A DNA stretch of 64,000 bases from Synechococcus lacustris (GTDB lineage Bacteria > Cyanobacteriota > Cyanobacteriia > PCC-6307 > Cyanobiaceae): NCBI GenBank assembly GCA_903943975.1, contig CAJAQB010000019.1:186001-250000 (forward strand), in the 5' to 3' direction. Every line of letters starts with the position of its first letter. Positions within the stretch are counted from its first letter, which is position 1. A program made the position numbers and the translations under genes. The notes under the pieces were generated by a model that saw only the letters and a list, made by a program, of their open reading frames with translations, was not told where the DNA came from and ran no database searches. This document shows, in pieces, positions 10,401 to 18,986 of this stretch.

Positions 10401-11084
10401 GCCTGGGAAAATTCCGACGACCTGGCCGAGGCCTTCCTCAACTGGAGCCGTTGGCGCTACGACGGCAGCGGTGAAGCCAGGGATGACCGCGAGGGCCTGG
10501 AGCAACGGCTGCAGCAGGTGCAGGTGGTGCTGCATAACCAAGACAACCGCGAACACGACCTGCTGGATTCCGACGACTATTACCAATTCCAGGGGGGCCT
10601 GGCGGCGGCGGTAAGGCGGGTGCGGGGCAGCGATCCCGGCCTCTGGTTTGGCGACCATTCCCGCCCAGAACGCCCCCGCCCCCGCCCCCTGGCCCAGGAA
10701 CTCGACAAGGTGATCCGCAGCCGGCTGCTCAACCCCCGCTGGCTGGAGGGGATGGAGCGCCATGGCTACAAGGGGGCCTTTGAATTGGCCGCCAGCCTTG
10801 ACTACCTATTCGCCTACGACGCCTGCACAGACCTGGTGCCCGACTGGGCCTATGGGGCCGTTTGTCGCCAATGGCTCCAGGCGGAGCAAGTGCAGAGCTT
10901 CCTGAGGCGCAGTAACCCCTGGGCCCTGCGGGACATGGCCGAGCGCCTGCTGGAAGCCCATCACCGGGGACTCTGGACTGGGCCAGAGGCCGGCCAGCTA
11001 GAGGCCCTGAAAGGTCTGGTGCTCAGCAGTGAAGCTGAGATCGAAGCTGGCCCTGGCCAGCAACCGTCTACAGCAGGTTCCTGA
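7434..11084 (+). CDS. cobN: Cobaltochelatase subunit CobN
   Basis: CobN is the large ATP-dependent chelatase subunit that inserts cobalt into the corrin ring during cobalamin synthesis. The 1216-residue length and the block [19 protein letters not shown], followed by [28 protein letters not shown], are characteristic of CobN. The homologous ChlH (Mg-chelatase H) is about 100 residues longer. Further support is [21 protein letters not shown] and [25 protein letters not shown]. A good Shine-Dalgarno GGAGG lies at 7421-7425, eight bases before the ATG. The 3' end overlaps the convergent gene at 11068 by 17 bases. The ChlI/ChlD partners are not in this window. Confidence 0.93.
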   Translation: [1216 protein letters not shown]

Positions 11085-11562
11085 AGGGATCGGTGGAGCC
11101 TGGGCTGGAAGGTTTAGACCCAAAGGATTCCTGGGAATTCTCCTGTTTTGCCGCTGACTTCGAGCTGGCCCCAGGGCCATTCGTACCGGCCACCGCTGAA
11201 CCCCTGAGGCGATTCTCCAGTTCCTGCTGGCTGATCTGTTGCGCGAAGGTTTTCTTCACCTGCTTCGGAACCCCGGCAGTGGGGTCGTATGGATTGGCTT
11301 CGCTGGCATCTGCATTAGGCAGGCCCTCGGAAACCAGCTCAACCCGAGACTGCATCGAAGCCACTTCGTCGATGCGCTCCTTCAGGCCAGGGTTATCGAC
11401 CGTACCGGGGTAGGTATGGCGAATCAGGTTGGAGCGGCGCATGAACTCCACGTCGCCCAAGCTGCTGGACTTGTCAGCGTCGAGGTAAAACGACTTGTCA
11501 TTCCCCTCGCCAGTGGGGGTCTGGGCGGCAGGCTTGCGACGAAAACGATCGAATAGACCCAT
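11068..11562 (-). CDS. Conserved hypothetical protein (MGLFDRFRRK start)
   Basis: A 164-residue hydrophilic protein. I choose the ATG at 11562 because the protein then begins MGLFDRFRRKPA, a common start in cyanobacterial proteins; a longer frame from 11631 would add 23 unlikely residues. The central part (SFYLDADKSSSLGDVEFMRRSNLIRHTYPGT) looks like a folded or peptide-binding segment. The C-terminal third is low-complexity Ser/Gly/Pro-rich and ends DPFRNLL. There is no membrane segment. I do not recognise a named family. It sits just downstream of the PHP gene on the same strand and overlaps the cobN 3' end. Confidence 0.7.
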   Translation of the reverse strand: MGLFDRFRRKPAAQTPTGEGNDKSFYLDADKSSSLGDVEFMRRSNLIRHTYPGTVDNPGLKERIDEVASMQSRVELVSEGLPNADASEANPYDPTAGVPKQVKKTFAQQISQQELENRLRGSAVAGTNGPGASSKSAAKQENSQESFGSKPSSPGSTDPFRNLL

Positions 11563-11588
11563 GACATCCACGTTCGCTGATCCAGAAC

Positions 11589-12254
11589 CTAGCGGCCCAG
11601 AAGGCTCATTCCATGGGTATCGGTGCCACAACTCTGCAAAAGGTTGAGATCTTTGCAGAGGGCCGCCACGTGATCACACACATGGGGGCTGGGTCGCCAT
11701 TGGCTTTGCATCTCGTAGTCGTACCAAACCTCGGCCCCGTCAAATTCCAGGCTGGCGGCGGCCCTGAGCAACGGCTTGAAGCTGAGCCGGTAGCGGGCCG
11801 GATGGGCCAGCAGGGCCAGCCCCCCCGCCGCCTGGATCGCTTTAACCACAGCACTGGCCAGGAGCAAATCCCCCACCACCGTGTCCCCTTGGAGATAGGG
11901 GGCCATGGCGGAATGGGCAGGCTCAAAGCCGAGGGCCAACACATGCACCAGGCAACCTTCGAGCAAACAGCTGATCTCGGTGCCACTCCAGAGGCTGGGC
12001 ACCTGGGCGCCCCCCTGGCGGTGCTGATCCAGCCGAGCCTGCACCAGGGGGAAGGCCTCGATGCTGTGGTGATCAGTAACGGCGAAATGCTTTAGGCCAA
12101 TTTTTACCGCCTGGTCGGCAAGCTCCTCTGGGGTGAGACTGCCGTCGCTGCAGAGGCTGTGGCAATGGAAATTGAACTGGCGGGGGCAACTCTCCTGGCT
12201 GACCTGCTCCAGCACAGGACTGAGCGGATGGCAGGTGGGGGCTTTACGACGCAT
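11589..12254 (-). CDS. PHP domain metal-dependent phosphoesterase
   Basis: A 221-residue PHP-family hydrolase. The metal-binding motifs are all visible in order: FHCHSLCSDGSLTPEEL near the N-terminus, VTDHHSIEAF, WSGTEISC, LLAHPARY and the C-terminal SCGTDTHGMSLLGR. Stand-alone PHP proteins of this size include 3',5'-nucleoside bisphosphate phosphatases, but the exact substrate cannot be read from sequence. The ATG at 12254 (MRRKAPTCHP) is chosen; it overlaps the hemJ 3' end by 11 bases, which suggests one transcript hemJ-PHP. Confidence 0.88.
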   Translation of the reverse strand: MRRKAPTCHPLSPVLEQVSQESCPRQFNFHCHSLCSDGSLTPEELADQAVKIGLKHFAVTDHHSIEAFPLVQARLDQHRQGGAQVPSLWSGTEISCLLEGCLVHVLALGFEPAHSAMAPYLQGDTVVGDLLLASAVVKAIQAAGGLALLAHPARYRLSFKPLLRAAASLEFDGAEVWYDYEMQSQWRPSPHVCDHVAALCKDLNLLQSCGTDTHGMSLLGR

Positions 12255-12873
12255 GGGAGGCCTCCCGCTCCGCCCGCAGCCTTCGCCAGCGGGCATAAAA
12301 CTGAATCGACCCTGCCATGAAAACCACTAAAGCAACTGTGAGCCAGGTGGCAGCGCCGGTGGGAAATTGCTGTTTGAACACAACCAACAACACCACAATC
12401 ACCAGCAACAGGGTGGGCAACTCATTGAGGGCCCGCAGCTGACGGCCGCTCCAGCCACATTCCCCCCGTTGCAACTGGCCCATCAAGCGATAACAAACCA
12501 TGTGATACGCCAGCAGGGCCGCCACAAAGCCCAGTTTGGCGTGCATCCAGCCCTGCTGTAGCCAGGCTGGGTTGAGCCACAACAGGCCAGCGGCGCAAGC
12601 CAGGGCCACCACCATGCCTGGGGTGGTGATGATGTTGGCCAGGCGCTTTTCCATCAGCCCGTACTGGGCCTGGAAGGCCCCCCGCAGCGGTTCGGGTTGA
12701 TCGGCCGCCTCTTGGTGATAGATGAACAGCCGCACCAGGTAGAAGAGCCCCGCAAACCACACCACCACCCCAATGATGTGGAAGCTTTTAAACCAGAGGT
12801 AGCTCTCAGCGGGAAGGGTCAATGGAAGGGTCAAGGGCAGGCTCAGCAGGGCAGCGGCTCTTAATCCATTCAA
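12244..12873 (-). CDS. hemJ: Protoporphyrinogen IX oxidase HemJ
   Basis: HemJ is the membrane protoporphyrinogen oxidase used by most cyanobacteria for heme and chlorophyll synthesis. The 209-residue frame has four predicted membrane spans and the family's characteristic segments: SYLWFKSFHIIGVVVWFAGL and YLVRLFIYHQEA with the conserved His, then QYGLMEKRLANIITTPGM and WMHAKLGFVAALLAYHMVC. The track start at 12873 is a TTG, and about 20 extra hydrophobic residues precede the usual family start, so the true start is uncertain. It is divergent from gor and overlaps the downstream PHP gene. Confidence 0.9.
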   Translation of the reverse strand: MNGLRAAALLSLPLTLPLTLPAESYLWFKSFHIIGVVVWFAGLFYLVRLFIYHQEAADQPEPLRGAFQAQYGLMEKRLANIITTPGMVVALACAAGLLWLNPAWLQQGWMHAKLGFVAALLAYHMVCYRLMGQLQRGECGWSGRQLRALNELPTLLLVIVVLLVVFKQQFPTGAATWLTVALVVFMAGSIQFYARWRRLRAEREASHAS

Positions 12874-12924
12874 GCCCTGGGGCGGTGCGCCTGGTCAAGA
12901 TGGAAAAGTTCTGCCCTGGCCCCC

Positions 12925-14256
12925 ATGGACTTTGACCTGCTCGTGCTCGGTGCCGGTTCCGGGGGCCTGGCGGCAGCCAAACGGGCCGCCAGCTACGGGG
13001 TTCGGGTGGCCATTGCCGAGGGGGACCGGGTGGGGGGCACCTGCGTAATCCGCGGCTGTGTGCCAAAAAAATTGATGGTTTATGCCTCTGAATATCAGGA
13101 GTTACTAGCCAATGCCAGCAGCTACGGCTGGCAAACAGGGGAGCCGCATTGCGATACCAGCCTGCTGCTGGCAAATGTGCGCCGGGAGGTGGATCGGCTC
13201 AACAGCCTTCATATCTCCCTGTTGGCAAAAGCAGAGGTGGAGCTGATTCCTGGCTTTGCTCAGTTTCTCGATCCCCACCGCCTAGCAATTGCCGGCCGGG
13301 AAGTGACGGCCGAACGGATCCTGATCGCCGTTGGCGGTCGCCCCCATCGGCTGGCGATCCCCGGGGCCGAGAAAGCCTGGGTAAGCGATGACCTCTTCCT
13401 GCAGGAACGCTTGCCAGCCTCCATCGTGATCGTGGGGGCCGGCTACATCGCCTGTGAATTCGCCTGCATCCTCAGCGGCCTGGGCGTTGCCGTTACCCAA
13501 GTGGTGCGCGGCGATCGTTTGCTTAAGGAGTTCGACCGCGAACTGGCCACGGCGGTGCAGGAAGGCATGGCCGAGCTGGGGATAAACCTCTGCTTTGGCC
13601 AGCAACCCACGGCGATTGAAGGCACAGCTGCTCAGCTCAGCCTGGTGGCTGGCGAACAGCGCTGGAACTGCGAGGCCGTGTTGTTGGCCACTGGCCGGCG
13701 GCCCTTCCTTGAGGGGCTGGGCCTGGAGCAGGCGGGGGTGACCGTAGAGGGCCAGCGCCTGGTGGTGGATGCCCAGCAAACCACCAACGTGGGCCATATC
13801 TTTGCGGTGGGTGATGTGACCGACCGGGTCAATCTCACCCCCGTGGCGGTGGATGAGGGCCGGGCCTTCGCCGACACGGTCTACGGCTCCAAACCGAGGG
13901 TGGTGAACCATGAATTAATCGCCACGGCGGTGTTCACCCAGCCAGAGATGGCCACGGTGGGGCTCTCCGAGGAGCAGGCCGTGGCTCGCTTTGGCGCTGA
14001 GGCGATTCGGGTACACAGGGCCCGCTTCCGCAGCCTCAACCAGGCCCTGCCGGCCCGGGGACCCCGCTGCCTGCTCAAGCTGGTGCTGGAAAAGGCCAGC
14101 GATCGGGTGCTGGGTTGCCACATGGTGGGCAGCCACTCCGCCGAAATTATTCAGATGGCTGCCATTGCCCTGGGCATGGGCGCCACCAAGGCTGATTTCG
14201 ACCGCACCATGGCCCTGCACCCCAGCATTTCCGAAGAGTTCGTAACGATGGCTTAG
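12925..14256 (+). CDS. gor: Glutathione-disulfide reductase
   Basis: A class I flavoprotein disulfide reductase that regenerates reduced glutathione in the cytoplasm. The 443-residue protein has the FAD loop GAGSGGLAA (residues 9-17) and the redox pair C40/C45 in GGTCVIRGCVPKKLMVYASE. It also has the second dinucleotide loop IVGAGYIACEFACILSGLG, FAVGDVTDRVNLTPVA, and the C-terminal MALHPSISEEFVTM with the catalytic His-Glu pair. The RGCVPKK form after the cysteines is typical of glutathione rather than lipoamide reductases. It is followed 57 bases later by an SQR-like gene on the same strand. Confidence 0.95.
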   Translation: MDFDLLVLGAGSGGLAAAKRAASYGVRVAIAEGDRVGGTCVIRGCVPKKLMVYASEYQELLANASSYGWQTGEPHCDTSLLLANVRREVDRLNSLHISLLAKAEVELIPGFAQFLDPHRLAIAGREVTAERILIAVGGRPHRLAIPGAEKAWVSDDLFLQERLPASIVIVGAGYIACEFACILSGLGVAVTQVVRGDRLLKEFDRELATAVQEGMAELGINLCFGQQPTAIEGTAAQLSLVAGEQRWNCEAVLLATGRRPFLEGLGLEQAGVTVEGQRLVVDAQQTTNVGHIFAVGDVTDRVNLTPVAVDEGRAFADTVYGSKPRVVNHELIATAVFTQPEMATVGLSEEQAVARFGAEAIRVHRARFRSLNQALPARGPRCLLKLVLEKASDRVLGCHMVGSHSAEIIQMAAIALGMGATKADFDRTMALHPSISEEFVTMA

Positions 14257-14313
14257 TAAATAGCGACGTCCACCAGCTAAGACGGTGGAGGCAATCGCTC
14301 GCATTCCAGCCCC

Positions 14314-15564
14314 ATGACCCAACCCCGGATCCTGATCGTTGGTGGCGGCGCCGCTGGCCTCACCGTGGCAAGCCAGTTGCTACAAGCCCGGCCAGGGCTG
14401 GTGATCACGATCCTGGAGCCCGCCGCTGACCACTACTACCAACCCGGTTGGACCCTGGTGGGGGCGGGCGTATTCAGCCTGGAGGAAACCCACCGCTCCG
14501 AACGCCAGCTGATTCCGGAGGGGGTGGAATGGCTGCAGGCCGAGGCCGTCAGCTTCGATCCCGAACACAACCAGGTGAGCGCCAGCAATGGTGAAACGAT
14601 CAGCTACGACTTCCTGGTGGTGGCCACCGGCATGAAGCTCTGCTGGGAGGCGATCAAGGGTTTGCCAGAAGCCCTGGGCACAAACGGCATCTGCAGCAAC
14701 TACAGCAAAGACACCCTTAATTACACCTGGGAAACGATCAAGAATTTCAAAGGCGGCTTGGCGGTATTCACCTGTCCGCCGATGCCAATCAAATGCCCCG
14801 GAGCGCCCCAAAAGATCGCCTACCTGGCAGATGATGTCTTTAAGCGTTCCCCCGAGGTGGCGGCCAGGTCCAAGGTGATCTATGCCACCGCCACCCCCGG
14901 CATCTTCGGTGTGCCCACCTATGCGGCACCGTTGCGGAAGGTGGTGGCCCGCCGGGGCATTGATGCCCGCTACAACCACACCCTTACAGAAGTGCGGGCC
15001 GACAAGAAGGAAGCTGTTTTCAGCGTTAAGGAGGGGGACAGTGTGCGGGAGGAAATGATCAGCTTTGAGCTGTTGCACGTAACCCCGCCGATGGCAGCCC
15101 CAGACGTGGTGGCTAAGAGCCCCCTGGCCGGATCAGCCCCTGGGGGCTTCGTGGAGGTGGATAAGTTCAGCCTCCAGCACCTACGCTTCCCGAATGTGTT
15201 CTCGCTCGGTGATGTGTCGGGGATGCCCAATTCAAAAACAGCAGCAGCCATCCGCGGCCAGGCACCGGTGCTGGTGCACAACCTGCTAGCCCTGGTGGAT
15301 GGCAAGCCCCTTAATGCTGCCTACGACGGCTATAGCTGCTGCCCGTTGATCACCGGCTATGGCAAAACAATCATGGCAGAGTTCAACTACGAACAGCAGC
15401 CGGTGCCCTCCTTCCCACTTGATCCCACCGTGGAGCGCTGGAGCATGTGGATCGTGAAGGTGAAAATATTGCCCTGGCTCTACTGGAACCGGATGCTTAA
15501 GGGGGGCCTACACGAACGCCGCTTTATCCCTGGGGCCGGTCAGGTTGTAACGCTCTCCGACTGA
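14314..15564 (+). CDS. Sulfide:quinone oxidoreductase-like flavoprotein (type II)
   Basis: A 416-residue FAD protein with the N-terminal loop [15 protein letters not shown]. The motif [20 protein letters not shown] carries Cys154 and Cys161, and [18 protein letters not shown] carries Cys342/343. The KCxGAPQK and SCPLVTGY patterns are typical of the type II (mitochondrial-like) sulfide:quinone reductases, which oxidise sulfide and pass electrons to quinone. [21 protein letters not shown] is the C-terminal FAD contact. It lies directly after gor, a sensible pairing for persulfide and glutathione handling, though the link is inferred. The 3' end overlaps the convergent uvrC by 25 bases. Confidence 0.88.
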   Translation: MTQPRILIVGGGAAGLTVASQLLQARPGLVITILEPAADHYYQPGWTLVGAGVFSLEETHRSERQLIPEGVEWLQAEAVSFDPEHNQVSASNGETISYDFLVVATGMKLCWEAIKGLPEALGTNGICSNYSKDTLNYTWETIKNFKGGLAVFTCPPMPIKCPGAPQKIAYLADDVFKRSPEVAARSKVIYATATPGIFGVPTYAAPLRKVVARRGIDARYNHTLTEVRADKKEAVFSVKEGDSVREEMISFELLHVTPPMAAPDVVAKSPLAGSAPGGFVEVDKFSLQHLRFPNVFSLGDVSGMPNSKTAAAIRGQAPVLVHNLLALVDGKPLNAAYDGYSCCPLITGYGKTIMAEFNYEQQPVPSFPLDPTVERWSMWIVKVKILPWLYWNRMLKGGLHERRFIPGAGQVVTLSD

Positions 15565-17570
15565 TCAGGCTCCGGATCAGGCTCCGGATGAAAGAAGCCG
15601 TGGATCTGCTGGGCCAGGGCCGGCCCCACCCCTGGGGTGGCGGCAAGTTGTTCGGCAGAGGCCAGCTGGATTGCATCAATCGAGCGGAAATGGGCAAGCA
15701 GATCCTTGACCCGCTTCGGACCAAGGCCAGGGATATCGCTCAAGCGCGAGCGTTTCATCCGTTCGCCCCGCTGTTGGCGATGGAAACTGACGGCAAAGCG
15801 GTGGGCCTCATCCCGCAGGCGGCGCAGTAATACAACTCCGAGTTGATCGGCCTCACTGTCGAGGGGCTCGGAGGCACCGGGCAGGAATATTTCCTCCCGT
15901 TGTTTGGCTAGGCCACATACCACCAACTCATCGGCCAGATCCAGCTCCCGCAGGGCCTCCAGCACGGCTGAGAGCTGGCCCTTGCCCCCATCAATCATCA
16001 CCAGATCAGGCCAGTCGGTGAGCCCATCGGTTTGGAGACTGCTGGCCGGCCGCCGCCGTAACTGGCGCAGGTCGGCACCCGCCGCCTTGGCCTGACTCCA
16101 ACGGCGAAAACGGCGGCGCATGATCTCGGCCATGGCCATGAAATCGTCGCTGTGGCCGCTGCCGATGCTGCTGCTCTGGATCTTGTATTTGCGGTAGTGC
16201 TGTTTAGCCGGCAGCCCATCAACAAACACCACCTGGGAGGCCACCGCATCGCTGCCCTGGATATGGCTGATGTCAAAACCCTCGATTCGACGGGGGGGCT
16301 GCTCGAGATCGAGCAGTTGGGCTAAATCCTCAAGGGCCAGGTGCTGCTGCTCGGCCGTGCGCTGGGCCCGGGCCAATTCATAGCTGGCGTTGCGCACCAC
16401 CAGCTCAATTAGATCGGCCTTTTGCTGCCTTTGGGGATGCAGCAGGGTTACCTTGCGGCCGCGCCGTTCCCGTAACCAGGCCGCCAGCAGTTCCTGCTCC
16501 GGCAGGGGATGCTGAATCAACACCTCCGGTGGAATTTCCACTGGATCCACCTGGCTGTAGTGCTCCTCCAGCACCCGCTGCAGGATCGCCCCGGGCTCGG
16601 CGGCTTCAGCATCGGCTGTATAGCCGAGGCGCCCCACCAACTTGCCGGCCCGCACCTGAAATATTTGCACTGCCGCCACCCGTTCATCGGCGGCCAGGGC
16701 AATCACATCCCTCGATACATCGGCATCGGGCAGGGTCACCTTCTGGTCGGCAGTGAGTAATTCCAAGCCCTTAAACTGATCCCGCAGGCGGGCGGCAGCT
16801 TCAAAATCCAGCCGTTCGGCATATCGCAACATCTGTTGCTGCAATAAATCCAGCAATTCATCGTTGCGGCCTTGAAAGATCATTGCCACCTTTTGGATGA
16901 TCGTTTTGTAATCCTCAGGGGTGATCTTTTGCTGGCATACCCCTGGGCAACGGCCGATGTCAAAATTGAGACAGGTGCGATCGCGATAGAGGGGCTGGGG
17001 CCGCTGGCGCAGGGGGAAAACCCGCTTCACCACCGCCAGGGTGCGGCGCAACAGGCCCACATCTACGTAGGGGCCGTAGAAGCGATCCAGGGGACTACGA
17101 AAGCGGCGGTGCCTAGTAATGAAAATGCGGGGGTAGGCCTCACTCCAGGTAATGCATAGATAGGGATATTTCTTATCGTCTTTAAGCAGCACATTGAAGT
17201 GCGGCTGGTGGTTTTTGATTAGGTTTGATTCGAGGGCCAGGGCCTCTGCTTCGCTATCGGTAACGATGAATTCAATCTCCACCACCTGGCGCACCATCAG
17301 GGCGATGCGGGGGCTGGGCGGTTGAGCCTCACGGAAATAACTACGCACCCGGCTGCGCAGCTTCTTTGACTTGCCGATGTAGAGGATCCGATCCTCGCCA
17401 TCGCGCATCAAATAACAGCCAGGTTCCGGGGGCAGGGCCTTGAGCAACGCCTCTAAGCGGGGCGGGTCCTGCACCAGAGGCTGCTTGCCGGCCGTCAGCC
17501 CCGTGATTGCTCTACCTGGAACGTGCTGGGTCAGTCTAGGAAGACAGCCCCGCCTGCCCATGCGCGCCAT
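15540..17570 (-). CDS. uvrC: Excinuclease ABC subunit UvrC
   Basis: UvrC makes the dual incisions of nucleotide excision repair. Domains follow the family order: the GIY-YIG nuclease ([29 protein letters not shown], about residues 51-80), the [11 protein letters not shown] segment, a UVR helix pair ([22 protein letters not shown]), the RNase H-like C-terminal nuclease ([39 protein letters not shown]) and the terminal helix-hairpin-helix ([27 protein letters not shown]). The frame opens at ATG 17570, which would overlap the divergent coaD start by 11 bases. A GTG at 17474, just before the usual conserved N-terminus, is a realistic alternative. The tail has an unusual acidic Pro-Glu repeat (PEPDPEPDQ). 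Confidence 0.95.
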   Translation of the reverse strand: MARMGRRGCLPRLTQHVPGRAITGLTAGKQPLVQDPPRLEALLKALPPEPGCYLMRDGEDRILYIGKSKKLRSRVRSYFREAQPPSPRIALMVRQVVEIEFIVTDSEAEALALESNLIKNHQPHFNVLLKDDKKYPYLCITWSEAYPRIFITRHRRFRSPLDRFYGPYVDVGLLRRTLAVVKRVFPLRQRPQPLYRDRTCLNFDIGRCPGVCQQKITPEDYKTIIQKVAMIFQGRNDELLDLLQQQMLRYAERLDFEAAARLRDQFKGLELLTADQKVTLPDADVSRDVIALAADERVAAVQIFQVRAGKLVGRLGYTADAEAAEPGAILQRVLEEHYSQVDPVEIPPEVLIQHPLPEQELLAAWLRERRGRKVTLLHPQRQQKADLIELVVRNASYELARAQRTAEQQHLALEDLAQLLDLEQPPRRIEGFDISHIQGSDAVASQVVFVDGLPAKQHYRKYKIQSSSIGSGHSDDFMAMAEIMRRRFRRWSQAKAAGADLRQLRRRPASSLQTDGLTDWPDLVMIDGGKGQLSAVLEALRELDLADELVVCGLAKQREEIFLPGASEPLDSEADQLGVVLLRRLRDEAHRFAVSFHRQQRGERMKRSRLSDIPGLGPKRVKDLLAHFRSIDAIQLASAEQLAATPGVGPALAQQIHGFFHPEPDPEPDQSESVTT

Positions 17571-18042
17571 CTACCCCGGCAGCTTTGACCCGCTGACCTT
17601 TGGCCACCTCGACCTAATCGAACGGGCCAGCGGTTTGTTTGAGGAGGTGATCGTGGCGGTGCTGCGCAACCCCAACAAGCAACCCAGCTTTCCCCTGGAG
17701 CAGCGGCTGGAGCAGCTGCGTACGGCCACGGGCCACCTGCCCCAGGTGCGGGTCACCAGCTTTGAGGGGCTCACCGTCAATTTCGCCCTGCAGGAAGAGG
17801 CCCGGGTGATCCTGCGGGGCCTGAGGGCCCTGAGCGACTTCGAATTCGAACTGCAACTGGCCCACACCAACGCCAGCCTCTCCTCGGCGGTAGACACCCT
17901 GTTTATGGCCACGGCGGTGGGCCACAGCTTCCTGAGCAGCAGCGTGGTGAAGGAAGTGGCCCGATTTGGTGGGGATGTGGCTCATATGGTGCCCGAAACG
18001 GTGGCGGTGGATCTCCGCAGGCTCTTTAATCAGACAGCCTGA
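17560..18042 (+). CDS. coaD: Phosphopantetheine adenylyltransferase
   Basis: CoaD catalyses the penultimate step of coenzyme A synthesis. The ATG at 17560 gives 160 residues, the normal length, beginning [23 protein letters not shown] with the nucleotidyltransferase T/HxGH-type motif (FGHLD). Further family segments are [22 protein letters not shown] and the C-terminal [20 protein letters not shown] longer frame from 17440 exists but adds 40 residues of non-family sequence and would overlap uvrC far more. The gene is divergent from uvrC with overlapping or nearly abutting starts, and it is followed 17 bases later by the coiled-coil gene. Confidence 0.95.
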   Translation: MRAIYPGSFDPLTFGHLDLIERASGLFEEVIVAVLRNPNKQPSFPLEQRLEQLRTATGHLPQVRVTSFEGLTVNFALQEEARVILRGLRALSDFEFELQLAHTNASLSSAVDTLFMATAVGHSFLSSSVVKEVARFGGDVAHMVPETVAVDLRRLFNQTA

Positions 18043-18059
18043 GTACCCCATTTATCCCC

Positions 18060-18986
18060 ATGGCCCAAGCACGACTAGAAGTGCTCGACCAGCTGGACCA
18101 GCTGGAGGAAATCGTGCTGGAGGGCACCCGGGTGCCCTTCTCCGGGGGGCGCCTGGTAAACGAGCAAGACGCGGTTGAAATCCTTGATGCTGTCCGTCAG
18201 ACCCTGCCGGGGGAGGTGGAACGGGCGGTGGAACTGCTGCGCCAAAAGGATGCCTTTCTGGCCCAGGCCCGCCAGCAGGCCGAGGAAATCATTAACCAGG
18301 CCCGCCGTGAACGGGAACAACTTATAAACAGCGCCAGCGTCCGCCAGGAGGCGGAGCGCCAGGGGGCAGAGCTGCGCGAGCAGGCGCGGCAGCAGGGGGA
18401 ACAGTTGTTGCTCCAGGCCCGCCGCCAGGCGGCCAGCGCTGAACAGGAGCAGCAAACCCGGGTGGCCCAGCTGGAACAACAGTTCGCCAGCCGTCGCCAG
18501 CAGCTGGAGCAGGAGGCAGCCAGCCGCTTCCAGCAGCTCGACCAGGAGCACCAACAACTGAAGCGCTCCCAGGCGGAAGCCCATGAGCGCAACCGCATCC
18601 AGGGGTTGCAGGAACTGGAACAGATCCGCCAGGAGGCCACCCGCCTGCAGCAGGAAAGCCAAACGGAAGCCGAACGGCTGCGCCAGGAGGCGCTGAGCTT
18701 CCGCCAATCCACCCAGCAGCAGGCGGAAGCCCTGTTGCTGCGCAGCCGCCAGGAGGCTGCCACCGTGCAGCAGGGGGCCAACCGTTATGCCGAACAGGTG
18801 CTCGGAGAACTGGATACCCGCCTGCAGGAGATGGCCAAGGTGGTGATCGCTGGCAGGCGGGAACTGGTGAGGCTGCAGAGCACCGACGTGGAGGTGGCCG
18901 GTGGCCCCGCCGAAAACAACGCCGTGCCGATCAGCCGCGCCCGCCGGGCTGCCAGCCGGCTCAGAGAGGCTGCTGGCAAGAATTGA
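18060..18986 (+). CDS. Coiled-coil protein, DivIVA-like
   Basis: A 308-residue, Gln/Arg/Glu-rich protein with one almost unbroken coiled coil from about residue 55 to 260. The N-terminus (VLDQLDQLEEIVLEGTRVPFSGGRLVNEQDAVEILDAVRQTLPGEVERA) resembles the region before the coil in cyanobacterial DivIVA-domain or F0F1-b-like proteins found next to coaD. The S. elongatus division factor Cdv3 is a DivIVA-like protein and a possible relative, but I cannot confirm orthology. It probably acts as a cytoplasmic scaffold. The C-terminus is basic (RARRAASRLREAAGKN). Its last 26 bases overlap the convergent dacB. Confidence 0.75.
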   Translation: MAQARLEVLDQLDQLEEIVLEGTRVPFSGGRLVNEQDAVEILDAVRQTLPGEVERAVELLRQKDAFLAQARQQAEEIINQARREREQLINSASVRQEAERQGAELREQARQQGEQLLLQARRQAASAEQEQQTRVAQLEQQFASRRQQLEQEAASRFQQLDQEHQQLKRSQAEAHERNRIQGLQELEQIRQEATRLQQESQTEAERLRQEALSFRQSTQQQAEALLLRSRQEAATVQQGANRYAEQVLGELDTRLQEMAKVVIAGRRELVRLQSTDVEVAGGPAENNAVPISRARRAASRLREAAGKN

